Positions 42,338-53,289 of a DNA stretch of 64,000 nt are shown here, piece after piece (the stretch's first letter is position 1; every line of letters begins with the position of its first letter). A program made the translations under genes and the position numbers. The notes beneath the pieces are model-generated. The model did not search any database, was not told the origin of the DNA, and saw only the letters and a list, made by a program, of their open reading frames with translations. This DNA is from Chalciporus piperatus. Lineage: Eukaryota > Basidiomycota > Agaricomycetes > Boletales > Boletaceae. Location of the stretch: positions 1-64,000 of the forward strand of contig JBBPTG010000091.1 of assembly GCA_038093975.1 (NCBI GenBank), read 5' to 3'.

Positions 42338-44837
42338 TTACCTCAAGGTAGGTATCAACGATGTGAATTCTTCCCGTCCAACTGAACTAGATGCCTTCGC
42401 TCCACGGATCTCGAGCATCTCGAGTAGACAATTTGATCGCGAAAAGAACGCCTGGAACGACCCATGTGGCCAATCTGATCCCATCACGAGGCTGAGATGG
42501 TGCAAATTGGGCAAGGTCAGCACGTTCAGAAGTATATCAATAGACCCTTCTTTGACGCAAAGGGTCAGCGAGCTAAGCGTGTGATGAGCGGGGAGAGTGT
42601 AGTGGTGCCCAGTCCTAATGGTGCGCATTGATACAGTCATGTCTTCAAGCTGAGGGCAAAGCTGGAGTGGCATCAACCAATATATTGCGCCATGGACACC
42701 GTCCAGCCTGAGGTGGGTCAGTCCCGTCCACCCAGGATTGAAGAGCGTGAAAACAGCATAAGCAGTTTTCTGGATAAAAGGTTGCACGAAGGTCATGTGG
42801 ACTATATGACGCCCATCCGGCAAGGACCCCCCTGGCGCAGAAATCTCATTGAAAACAGCATTGACGTTTCGGATGCGGTCAACCAGCAGGCGACGCAAAT
42901 TTGGGAATATCAGCATGTGCAGAGGGGAAATGTTGGACTCAGCCCCGCGCTCTATGGCCAACACCCGTAGTTTTGAATATGTCAGTGGGATCGGGTTGTC
43001 AGGACTCCGCAGGGAGACAGGGGAGAAGAAGAATATCTCCAGATTGGAACACGTTTGCAGAAGGGTCAAGAAGATGGCATCATCGGCAGGTTTGGGGCAA
43101 CGATCGAACGCCACCGCGAGGCGTGTGAGGTTCGGCAAAGCCGAAGTCTGCGTAGGGGATAGTACGACGACAGTGTGAAGGCGGGGGCGCGGTTGAGTGA
43201 TTGATATGTTCGGACTTGCGGATTCAAGATAGAGGCACTCCAGATTAGGAACATCCGCAAGTAAAAGATCCAAACCATCGGCAGAATCAGAGTCAATGTT
43301 GAGGGCTGTACACCGACTGGTGTACGGCCGCGAGAACGCCGTGGCCATTGTTGGCCAATGACTCCGATGTCTGAGCCGTGGGATCAAGCGGATTTTAACA
43401 TGAAGTGAAAGCGGGCAGCGACCCGAATTCGCGAGCCAGTGTTGGTAGAGCGAAAGCAGTTGCTCCGAGTCCCGCCTAATGTCTGCGATAGACAACGAAC
43501 ACCACAGTCTTGGGGTGCCAAGCGCGACCTCTCGCCATGCCCTACAGATCTGTGTCAACAACAACGGCGCGTCTCCTATATCCGGGGTAAGGTACGTGGC
43601 ATCGGGTAAACATTGCATGAAGATATGGCTGAGCATATCTGAGGGGAGGCGGCGGATACAGGTCATGAAGCCCTCTTGCATCTTCATGGAGGACGCGATC
43701 TGCTTGCGCTTGTGGCTGAGTTTGTGAACAGTTGATTTGATTTGCTCGAGGATGGTGTCAATGACACTGAGCTGCTCCCGACACTGGGACACGATGTCGC
43801 GCATCGGGGGGATGTCCATGTTCGAGGCGGCATAGTTTGAGGAGGAGTACTTGGCGTACGGGGTGTCGATGGATGGAAACTAAGGCCCAGCTCGGAAACC
43901 TGGTTAGGAAGGGCTGGTTTGGGTGGGAAAGTTGTTTGCGCAAACCAAGCGCAAACCAGCACTTCGCACTCGGAGGTTTGCAAACTAGTTCCCACGGTTT
44001 ACAAAAGTTGTTGTACTGTCTGTGATAACCCCTAAACCTCACCATAAATTGGTGTACTGTTCACAATAATCCCTAAACCTTGCCATCAATTGGTGTACTG
44101 TTTGTGATAATCCCTATAACTCGACCAAGTCTTTAACCGAGTAAACCTTGCGATAAATTGGTGTAGTACTGTCTGCAATAATTCCTAAACCTCACCATAA
44201 TAAATTGGTGCACTGTCCGCAATAATCCCTAAACCTCACCATTGCTGACAGTGCACCAATTTATGGTGAGGTTTAGGAATTATTGCAGACAGTACTACAC
44301 CAATTTATCGCAAGGTTTACTCGGTTAAAGACTTGGTCGAGTTATAGGGATTATCACAAACAGTACACCAATTGATGGCAAGGTTTAGGGATTATTGTGA
44401 ACAGTACACCAATTTATGGTGAGGTTTAGGGATTATCGTGGACAGTACTACATCAATTTATAGCAAGGTTTACTTGGTTAAAGACTTGGTTGAGTTGTAC
44501 ACAGCCGCCACTCGCGCGCGGGCGGAAATATCCGAAATCCGACCAAACCCAGTTGCCGTGCACTGGGTGCGAGTTTGCGGATGGTTTGTTCGCAAACTAG
44601 CTGGTTTGGGCAAACCATGGTTTGGCAGGCAAACCACACCTGACCACACCTGACCAACTTTCCGAGCTGGGCCTAAGGTGCGCGATCAGACTTTTCATTA
44701 CACTAGGAGACAGGTAGTATCAGTACTCACGATTGAAAGAGGATCAAAGGCCTGGAGCTGTTGGGAGGTTATTTAACAGCACTGACTAATTGTTTGACTA
44801 GAATACGAACTGTTCGAAGCAGGTCTTCAACCGACAT
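42338..44837 (-). CDS. F-box protein, tandem paralogue 4, probably decaying
   Basis: Exon 1 44811-44837 (MSVEDLLRT), microexon 44731-44751 (AFDPLSI) and main exon 42338-43879. Domain order is as in the other three copies (helix, F-box CIRRLPSDMLSHIFMQC, leucine-rich repeats). Three changes suggest decay. The first donor is GTTCGT instead of GTGAGT. Intron 2 has grown to 851 nt through the fold-back insertion at 43884-44673. The last ~12 codons are lost because the CAA of paralogue 2 is TAA here (stop at 42338). The frame is otherwise open and could still make a protein of nearly full length if the large intron is removed. Confidence 0.65.
43884..44673. mobile_element. PIF/Harbinger-like fold-back MITE, 790 bp
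   Basis: Terminal inverted repeats GGCCCAGCTCGGAAA (15 bp, perfect) flanked by TAA on both sides (43881-43883 and 44674-44676), as expected for the 3-bp target preference of PIF/Harbinger elements. The interior is a giant hairpin: about 44010-44213 and 44250-44480 are near-perfect reverse complements made of units with CACCATAAATTGGTG and AATAATCCCTAAACC. It encodes nothing and lies in intron 2 of F-box paralogue 4. Confidence 0.85.
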
Positions 44838-45043
44838 TTCTTGCTAGAGGGTAGTAGTAGATTGACCTGACGTTGTTTGAATTTTCGAGGGCTGAACGCG
44901 AATGTAACGCGTGAACGTTTGATTACATAAATGAACAGGACACAACACGCGCAGTGTACAGCCACACCGTCTAGGCTCGCTCGTCTTGCCGCACATTCCA
45001 GGCCGCACTGGCATAACCCTGATTGCTTCGAACCGTTACGATG

Positions 45044-46646
45044 CTGAGCCATTTGATGAATTCGACTGAGATGAACGATTTCCGATACCGGAGCTGTAAT
45101 TATTTAATAGTATTAGTAGGCTGCCCCGTGGCAAGGGGATCAGGCCCGGGAGACTGTTGTACAGCCTGTACTTCAACTTGGGAGTCGCTTCCTCCATCGG
45201 TTTGACGGCAGTAGCCCTTGGGTGCGTTGTATCGCGTTCTCATTCCACTGACTGACTTATTTGATTGATTGTAGAACGGAAACTGATGGGAGTATCACAT
45301 GCCCGGCCAACCGGAACAACATATTGTGGGGATCAAATCGATCGAACCCACTGTCGGCCTTACCTCGCGTTCACAACCATATTAGTCTCCCGTAGGCAGC
45401 CCCTTAGGTAGGAAGACAGTCGTTCCTATACAACCATATGTACTTACTCCCGTCTTTTCTGTCTCAAAGTTATTCCCATCTCTGGAGTCTGAGCATCAAG
45501 ATACCGTCGGTCCCATTGCTCGGTCTGTGTCAGACGCAGCCATCGTATTCAAGTCCATCATTAATCATTGCTGGTCCTGACCCCAACGACAACTTCACTC
45601 TCGCCCAGCCTACCCCGGTTCCCGACTACACCATGGCCCTCAGCAACTCCTCCCGGGTTGGCAAACGCATCGGTGCTCCACGTGCTTTATTCTTAAACGA
45701 CAGCATGACTGGTAACGATCCAGATGTTAACGTTGTATTCGAACAGGCTCTTGAAACGCTCAAGGAGCTCGGTGCTACGATCGTTGACCCCGCTGACCTG
45801 CCATCCGCATACGATATCTACAATTCAAACAACGAATCCGTCGTTCTGGCAACTGCTTCAAGGTTTGTTGTGATGAGAAGTGTATCGCGTTCTGTTCGGT
45901 GATTCAATTGGTCGTGTGGGTTCAGCTTAACCAATGGTTCGATGCACTCATCGTGAACCTTTCGAACGTGTCCTCCTTGGCTAATGTCATCGCGTTTGAC
46001 AATGCCAACCCATGTTTGGAGAAGCCTACCCGATGCACAGACCAACTAATGTGAGCATCCTGCTTTGCTTTGCACCTCCAACCTGATCTCACGTCCAGCT
46101 TGATCGCATCCGAGGCAACCACCGGATACGACCATCTTACTACGAGTCACTTGCCTTCAACAAGGAACTCGGCGCGACAAACGGCATCGACGCAGCATTG
46201 AAGATGTATGCCTTGGCTGCGCTCGTGCTCCCTACACCCGGATACACCACCGTCCCTGCTGGTGAGTCCCATTATCGTCATCCAGAATGCTTACACCATG
46301 CTGATGTTAATCATTAATTGTCCCTCTTAGTCATCGCCGGATACCCTATCATCACTGTCACCGTCTACTCTCTCCACCCTCGAAGCACCGTCCCATACTC
46401 CCCAGTTCCCCTAGGTTTCTACCCCAACATCATCACCGTCGGTAACGCGGGTCCCAACACCTACTACCCCGCCCCAGGCATACCAATCGGCCTCTCCTTC
46501 CTCGGTATCGCATGGAGCGAATATACGCTCATCGGGTTGGATATGCGTACGAACAGCGCACACAGACGCGCTTGAAACGTTTGGCATATCCATCCGCCAT
46601 TCCAAAGACACAACTCGCGGATATCATTGGCTCGGACTCGTCGTAA
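45044..46646 (+). pseudogene. amidase-signature enzyme, decayed
   Basis: Pieces of one amidase can be read in order across several frames: EMNDFR (near 45072), LGVASSIGLTAVALG|TETDGS, ITCPANRNN, VGLTSRS, EHQDTVGPIARSVSDAAIV, IAGPDPNDNFTLAQPTPVPD, LNQWFDALIVNLSNVSSL, LGATNGIDAALKMYALAAL, PTPGYTTVPA|VIAGYPIITV and QRTQTRLKRLAYPSAI. Such enzymes cleave amide bonds with a Ser-cisSer-Lys triad; here the Ser-rich loop before ASSIGL is not recognisable. Lesions are a 47-bp insertion with a 10-bp direct repeat (45373-45439), 7-bp duplication-like insertions near 45480 and at 45557-45569, and one-base losses near 46135 and 46530. Introns near 45226-45273, 46048-46098 and 46261-46330 are still visible. 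Not functional. Confidence 0.75.
45383..45429 (+). repeat. ~47-bp dispersed repeat R2 with 10-bp flanking duplication
   Basis: The 47-bp unit begins TAGTCTCCC and ends AAGACAGTCGTTCCTAT. It is flanked on both sides by ACAACCATAT (45373-45382 and 45430-45439), so it looks like an insertion with a 10-bp target duplication within the amidase pseudogene. Confidence 0.7.
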
Positions 46647-47255
46647 ATCGGAATGGTGGTGAATGGGATGAGGTGGCATGAGGTGTGGGGACACTTTGTG
46701 GGTGTTGGTAGGGCGTGCATCATCTGTGGTTGGATACCCTCCTTTGTCCCGATTGAGTTGTCGTTGTTGTCGTTGTTCAGCTACTAGGATACCCTCTGCT
46801 ATGGATTTAATCAATGTGGACATACGTCAACCTTGTGATTCACGCTGTTTGGCAGACCGAGACGAGGAATGACGCGTGACGTGTCTCTCAAAGTTCTGTC
46901 CACGAGAGCATTGACAAACAGACGGCCAATGAGTACGATTCTCCCTCCTGGATACGCTTCCCACAAGACAAAAACATGGTCACTGGAATGGTCTACTAGA
47001 TCCACGCACGTCCATCCACCCAACCCCCGGTTCGAGCGCTGCAATGAGCGACGGACTGATGCAGACCAGTCTTCGCCAGCGATCCACACCAGCATGTGCA
47101 TGAATCCCAGACGATGTCCTGCATCACTCCTTCACTCTTCGTAACGATCCAACCAATTACAAATCAGCTCGTCAAGACATACCTCAGGAACGTACCAAAG
47201 GCTTGCCAGTGGAGCGTCATTCTGTCATCGTCAATCCCCGCCAATTCCTAACAAC
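46647..47255. other. no supported gene
   Basis: Downstream of the amidase relic. Frames are short and on both strands; nothing is recognised. Confidence 0.45.
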
Positions 47256-47684
47256 ATGTCCACCAAACCCGGGTCCGTCGGCGATTCGAGTTCATCCCAC
47301 CAAGACTTTCGAGTCATCTCTATAGTATCCGTGACCATTCAAACAGTGGTTAGCCAACGACAGACGGTCAAAAGGCACATGCAACACGTACAAGCAGCTA
47401 GGCAAGGTCGCTACCATGTTCCTGACGACGTCGCTATCCGAAGCTTGAGTCACGATCCATGTTTCTCTCGCAGGCGTGACGACCTGTGTGGCGTCGCGTT
47501 GGAGACCCATAAAGTCAGATCGAGAACCAACGGTGAACAACTTGGATGGATTTCACTTACGTGGAATCCGGGTGCGATGGAGGTGGAGGTGGAGGCCTAT
47601 GGGACCAATCAGGGGGATCGAGGTACGTTCTGGAATGGATGTCTCGTACTGGAGGTTCGTCATTGGTGGTTGGACTCGGAATGA
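47256..47684 (+). CDS. hypothetical protein, weak
   Basis: A 142-codon frame with an ATG at 47256. No domain, signal or membrane segment is recognised. There is a run of alternating V/E codons (GAMEVEVEAYG), perhaps from a GGAGGT-type microsatellite, and a possible intron donor is not evident. It could equally be a non-coding stretch with a chance open frame. Confidence 0.25.
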   Translation: MSTKPGSVGDSSSSHQDFRVISIVSVTIQTVVSQRQTVKRHMQHVQAARQGRYHVPDDVAIRSLSHDPCFSRRRDDLCGVALETHKVRSRTNGEQLGWISLTWNPGAMEVEVEAYGTNQGDRGTFWNGCLVLEVRHWWLDSE

Positions 47685-47700
47685 AATGGGTCTTTACTGC

Positions 47701-47764
47701 CAGGTGTCGCTCTGAATGGTTCAGAGCGACACCTGTCAGTAAGAGGTCAGTGACTGACCTCTTA
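47701..47764. repeat. two adjacent perfect hairpins
   Basis: Arms 47701-47716 and 47720-47735 pair perfectly (16 bp, 3-base loop). Arms 47740-47751 and 47753-47764 pair perfectly (12 bp, 1-base loop). No T-run follows. Confidence 0.85.
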
Positions 47765-47819
47765 TACGCTACCACAAGTGGGTCGCGCATTCACGTTCAT
47801 TGTGATAAAGAGTACTAAG

Positions 47820-48145
47820 AGATGGGACAAAGCAGAATATGGGTGATGTACTGAAAGGGTGAAAGGCGCGCAGCAGGGGAACACCTAGGGCGAGAGCGGC
47901 CGAGGCCACGATGTGTTCAACACGTGTGAGACGCAGTTACCCTTCTCTGTGGCGCAGAGGCAGCGAACATGATACATATAACCTACATACCTTCTTGATA
48001 TGCCTTCCGTGGCTGGGGTCAAACAGAGAAAATTGCAAGCCCTGTTAGTACGATTCAGAGATTGCGAATCCAGAGCTCATAGGCAAATCTGAAGGATGTC
48101 CGCCCCTCCAATCCGCCTGCCAAACATTGTCCTGCAATGAAACCG
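47820..48145. other. no supported gene
   Basis: Between the double hairpin and the 3' end of the coiled-coil gene; no coding signal is seen. Confidence 0.4.
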
Positions 48146-48816
48146 TTAGTATCGTCTGAAACCATAAACACAAGGAATCCACTGAATCGCCCGAGGAAGA
48201 ATGATGCAGTACAAGGGTCGCCCATTGGGATGGTTTACATCGCCACGCCTCTGCCGCTCCGCCTCACATATCTCCTGATCCCGGTTACATTTCTGAACGA
48301 GTCTTGCACGGGTCTTTTTGTCCTTTCTCCACACTTCTTCCTGTTTGCGGCAAGCTTTCAACTTGCTTTCTGCGTCCTGGAGTCTGGACGCGAAATCGAT
48401 CCGCTTCTTTTCCGCATCGACAAGCCTGGACGCACAAGACCTCGCCTTCTTTTCCTCGAGTCCAGACGCGGAGATTTCCAACTTCCTCTCAGCCTCCTCT
48501 AGCTTGGTCTCACGACGATCCAACTTCCTTTCCCAAGCCAGTAGCCTGGATGCACTAGCATCCAACGTCCTCTCCTTATCGACGAGTTTGGACATGCATG
48601 CCTCCTCAACACGTGGCATGATAACCCTGTAGACGATGGCGGCGGCAAGAATGGCGACGATGGCGGCAAGTAGTATTGAACGGAGACATGACCTACGCTT
48701 CTCCTGTGGGCGTGTCGTGCTGCGCGTGTCGTTGAATTGCGTTCGTGGACACACCTCGATGTGCTCGGCTCACCTCGATGTGTGACTCACTCTTGGAAGG
48801 GACCGGAACAGGTCAT
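48146..48816 (-). CDS. single-pass membrane protein with coiled coil
   Basis: Exon 1 48791-48816 (ATG at 48816, MTCSGPFQ) joins through a 71-nt GTGAGT...CAG intron (48720-48790) to exon 2 48146-48719; together 199 residues. A short basic N-terminus (RPQEKRRSCLRS) precedes one hydrophobic segment (ILLAAIVAILAAAIVYRVIM, ~27-46). Next comes a long heptad region with repeats such as LLAWERKLDRRETKLEEAER, where the E-x-K-L unit recurs every ~13-14 residues. The basic side before the membrane span suggests the coiled coil is on the far side. I do not recognise the family. The large frame itself has no ATG ahead of the membrane span, which is why the spliced start is proposed. Confidence 0.6.
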
Positions 48817-48879
48817 CGTACGACGGAGGTGGCCGTCTACACACGGATCAGATATATCTGTGTTTCAAGGCACGACGAC

Positions 48880-49230
48880 CTACAAGGGAGTTCCGGGGTT
48901 TGATGACAGGTTATTGTAGGGTGGAGGTGGAGGTCTACTGAACGAATTAGACGATTCACGAATGTCTGTTATGAAAAGTCGGTCGCATACTGAAGATCGG
49001 TCGAATCCCCATGCCACCTTGAGCGAATTGCAGAGTCCATCTTGCGCGGAATGAATCAAGCTCTTTTCAGAGGAGTTGGAGGAGTTGGCGCAAATATCAG
49101 TAGAGATGGACTGGATTAGCGCCATAGCGACCCAAGTCAAACAAGGTAACAAACTTTGGTCTTCGTCACTCTCGAGAATCCGTTCTGCCAACGTCTTGTA
49201 GCTGCTAGCGTTATACGGTGTCAAGTACAA
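48880..49230 (-). CDS. hypothetical exon, Pro-rich C-terminus
   Basis: An open frame of 116 codons without its own ATG, so it is at best a terminal exon. It contains LPCLTWVAMALIQSISTDIC and SLKVAWGFDRSSVCDRLFI and ends with SRPPPPPYNNLSSNPGTPL. A similar RPPPSYDDL-like stretch can be read near 48825-48845, so the two may come from a local duplication. No family is recognised; a 5' exon would have to lie beyond 49230. Confidence 0.35.
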   Translation of the reverse strand: MYLTPYNASSYKTLAERILESDEDQSLLPCLTWVAMALIQSISTDICANSSNSSEKSLIHSAQDGLCNSLKVAWGFDRSSVCDRLFITDIRESSNSFSRPPPPPYNNLSSNPGTPL

Positions 49231-49840
49231 GTGCTGACCAGCGCTGGGTTTGCAAAGAGAGAAACTTCACGAGGAAGTGTCAATTAACTACCTTGCGCCT
49301 CATGCCATTCCTGGGTACGCAGATCTGGCAGTAGAGTGGGTGAGAAACTACGGAGTCTTCACCATGATAGTGATGATCAGGCTGCGATCACTGTGACATC
49401 ATGATTCATGATGGCATTACTCGAAGATGACATGGGGATCACAAGCACGTTTCGCAAACCGCGTTCAAGAAGCTCAGTAGCACCCAACTTTTAGAAGTGA
49501 GCTTGTGTGACGTATACTACCGTCAATCAAAGCAAGCCAGGACCTTGGTCGACGCCGAATTCACCCACGTCATCAGGAAAAGTCCTAATCCCGAATCTTG
49601 TCAAAAAGACACTAAATTGACAAGAATCCTCTAGAATTCCGAAAACAGGAGAATTCTTGTAGTCCCCGAAGAATCTACCTGGAATCTTTCAGATTCGCTC
49701 GGTTTCACACCACCACTACAAGAAACGGAATTTATTTGCGTAATTAAAACTATCTGTTATACTATACCAATGGAGGGAAAAGTTAAAAGGGGGGATATCT
49801 GAGTCGAGAAGGAAGGTGATTCTCATGACAGGGAGGACAT
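49231..49840. other. no supported gene
   Basis: Between the hypothetical exon and the DUF6532 gene. No coherent frame, repeat or RNA gene is seen. Confidence 0.45.
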
Positions 49841-51838
49841 TCAATCCGCGTCTGAACCCGCATCTGAGTCATCATGATCGGGGTCGGTCATTCCCTCGAT
49901 GTCGAGGTGCATCAACAGTGAGGCACGGTTGTGGTTCACTACCGTGTTCAGTGCTTCTTTGACGGAGCCGCTAGATAAGCACCAAGTGAATGACAGTGAG
50001 GCGGAGAGAAGCATGTAAGACTTACGAAACAGTGGTGAAAAGGTGGGCAAATGTTGCATGATACTTCGGAGGGCTTTGCTCAGCAAATGCGTGAATAAAC
50101 TCAAGCAGGTGATCGAAAAGATTCGCGAACATGTTGGAGTTGAATTCTGCCTTGCCGCCATCAGAGTGATAGTCCCAGATGGCAGCACGAACCTTGGACA
50201 TGGATGGATGAGTACTCCAACTCGGCAGGAGACATATCTGACATACTGCAACACTTGCCAATGCGACCATAGAAGGAGGGAGTTCGAACTCATCAGGGTG
50301 TGTGTCGGGGAGCGAGGACTTGTACATAGATGCATATTTGATTCCGAGCGCGTCCTCCGTATCGAAGAAAGAATCCTCAATGGTGCGTAGGATGGCGGGT
50401 GACTGGAATGGCTTCTTCCGGTTTGGTTTTCCCTAGAGTCCATTAGTGACCCAGTCATGACAGTGATGCCGTGCGTGGAGGCTGACCTTAGCATCCATGG
50501 CATAGATGTACGCATCATTCTTGAACAGCGCGAGAATCTTCTCATCCGATCGCACTCTCTCGATCCCGTAGACGCTAGCAACATAGCGCATGGCAACCTT
50601 CTTAACTTCAGTACGCTTTTTCCCAAGTCGGTCACTCGGCTGCAACATGTGTGTTAGTAGAGACCTCACATTAGCAACGAGCGCAAAGGTGACTCACGAC
50701 ACTTGAGAGGTGCCGGCGGTACTTTGAATCCATTGATATGCGATTGTAAACATCCTTGCACCCGGGCATCTCCGACGCAGCCTGTAGTAGAACTTGAGTG
50801 AACGACTGATGACGCTCACTCAAATCAGCAAATGCATGACCGAATATCAGATTCTTCTTGGCGAGAGGTATCGATGTTTGGAGCATTGCTTTGATGTAGG
50901 AGGCCTGATCTTTGAGGTTGATTGAGCCGCGTTTATTGAACACGAGGTCGGTTTCCTTTGGCCAAACATTGAAGGCATTGGTAGCGGCCAGTGACTTTTT
51001 ATCTCCGTCCTTCGGCTGGATCTGGGTGTCACCGTCACTTAAAAGAGCTTCTGGGCTATGCAAACCCACGGGCGAGCTGCTGGCCCATGTTGGGATCTGA
51101 TCCAGGTAATTTAATTTCAATCGTGAAAATTGGGTAGCCCAAACAATGTCACGCACCTCAGCCTGCCAACGCAGCTCCTTAGATGTAGTCGGAGCAGTAG
51201 ATTGACCCTTTGTCGGATGGGAGACTTTGTTAGTATCCGAGCCACTGGCATTGATAGGGGCACGCGCAGTCATTTCCGGCTTGCGTCCGGGTGTGATGAG
51301 ATACTCCATGTCTGAGGAGAAATCAGCATCTCCAGAATGCTCAGATGCCAGCCCCGGGCCAGAGAGCGGCATCTTGCGGGCATGCTTGATTTTTTTCTCC
51401 GACTGGGCTTTCTTCTGACTTGGGATCATTGTTGGGTGGTCCCCGACTGGTGGATGACTAAGAGCTACAAGAGACGATCAACAGGTCAGCACGGGCGTCG
51501 AAATGCATTAAAACTGCACCTTTGTTATTCTGCACCTTGGTAGCTTGGGCTCGTTGAATGTGTGGACGCTATTCAGACAGTCAGAATCATAGATAATCAT
51601 GCATGTAGCTAGAACCAACCTCTAGTTCGAGCGCTGCCCGTAACCGAGCTTGATCCTTATTGACCTTGTCCAAAAGGTCATCTCCCGACTCATCATCACT
51701 CTTATCTGACTTCTCGGAGTTTGCATCATCCGACTCGCCAGCAGAGCTCCCGTCTGGGCATGGCAAAGGGGTGACGTGATTATGACTCGGAGGAGCTGTG
51801 GGAGCAGCCGCGAGTGCCATGGCAATTACTTTTGCCAT
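49841..51838 (-). CDS. DUF6532 domain protein
   Basis: Seven exons (51620-51838, 51520-51568, 50698-51464, 50487-50639, 50247-50432, 50026-50192, 49841-49970) with introns of 51-58 nt, all in phase, give 556 residues. The N-terminal half is acidic and Ser-rich (DDANSEKSDKSDDESGDD), then basic. The C-terminal half holds MRYVASVYGIERVRSDEKIL, NDAYIYAMDAK, ILRTIEDSFFDTEDALGIKY, MVALASVA|VRAAIWDYHSDG and YKHHATF-like YHATFAHLF, the features I associate with DUF6532. A 60-nt in-frame GT-AG segment near 51095-51154 may be an eighth intron. The end is acidic (PDHDDSDAGSDAD). DUF6532 genes are plentiful in Agaricomycetes, frequently beside transposons; the role is unknown. Element B lies 84 bases upstream, so its promoter may be displaced. 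Confidence 0.75.
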
Positions 51839-52684
51839 GGTTCCTGGGCCAATGAGGGAATAAGTTTGATATTAAGCTGAAAGAAATGAGAGACCTACTC
51901 AGCTGGGTAGTGAGAGGGTTACATCAGCAACACTGCAAAAAGTCTGAAGTTACTGGAATGACTGGATCAGTTAAACCAGTACACCAGTTGCTCAGTTGCC
52001 CAGTCATCCAGTCAGCCAGTCATTTCAGTAATCTCATTGGTTCATTAGCCCAGTCACTTCAGTAGTCTCAGTAGCTCAGTAGCCCAGTGTTCCAGTCATC
52101 CAGTTATCTCAGTAGCCTAGTAGCCCAGTGTCCCAGTCATGTAGTCATCTCAGCAGCCTAGTAGCCCAGTGCCCTAGCCATCCAGCAATCCAGTTGTCTC
52201 ATTACTCCAGCCATCCAGTATTCCAGTATTCCAGTAATCTAGTCACTCAGTGGTCCAGTAATCCAGTAGTCTCAGTAGTCCAGTCATCCAGCCATTCAGT
52301 CATCCAGTCATTTCAGTAATCCAGTCACTCAGTGATCCAGTAATCTAGTCACTCCAGTCACTCCAGTCACACAAGTGACACCAGTAACCCAGTCACCAGT
52401 CACTCCCAGTCACCTCAGTAATCCAGCCACCCAGTAATCCAGTCACCCAGTCACCTCAGTAATCCAGTCACCCAGTCCAGTCACCCAGTCCCTATTACTA
52501 GTTCACTATATCTTATGATTAATTCACACCTTATGACAGTTCAGAAAATGCGAAATATATTATGTCTAACTATTACATGTATTGTGGTACAATAGGTACT
52601 AGTTAATGAAGTGCCATGCAGCACGAGCGGCTGTGTACGAGGTGAGTAGGTGTGTTGGTCAACAAATAAACACGAACCATTGAA

Positions 52685-53140
52685 GCCGGCAGGGCTGTTG
52701 AGCCCGCGCCGGCTTCGTTGCTTGAGCTCGAGGTGGTGAGAGGTGGTGGAGGTAGGGCAGCATGCAACACGAGCATGTATGTGAGTTAGTGGTGGTGGTA
52801 GTGAACTATGACTCACCTTCGTGAAGCCGGCGGGGCTGTTGAGCCCACGCCGGCCGCGTTTTCATCGTTTTCGTGGTGAGGGTGATGTGGTAGGTGGTAG
52901 CGGGCCAAAGAGTGCAAGCGGCTGTGGGCGAGGTGAGCGGATGACTTATCACTCACCTCGTGAAGCCGGCGGGGCTGTTGAGCCCACGCCGGCCGCGTTT
53001 TCGCGTTTTCGTCATTTTCGTGTCGGGGGTAGGGTGGTGGGTGGTGGCGGGCTGTTTGCGGGGTGAGCGGATGAGGTGGTGGGCGAGTTTTCGCTCACCT
53101 GGCGATGCCGGCGGAGCTTTTGAGCCCTCGCCGGCTGTTT
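52685..53140 (-). repeat. four GC-rich hairpin blocks in element B
   Basis: Inverted copies of the blocks in elements A and C, starting at 52685, 52826, 52965 and 53107. On the minus strand each is followed by the donor-like GGTGAG. Confidence 0.8.
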
Positions 53141-53289
53141 TGCTGTTGTTGAGGTGTGGTGTAGTGGTGAGAGAGAGTCGAAGAGGTGGCGCAGCAAATT
53201 CAACATGGTCACGTGACTTTCTCACGCCAGATTTTTGGATTTTTGTGAAGTCCGAGCATTAGGGAAATGAGACTACACTTCATTAGGAT

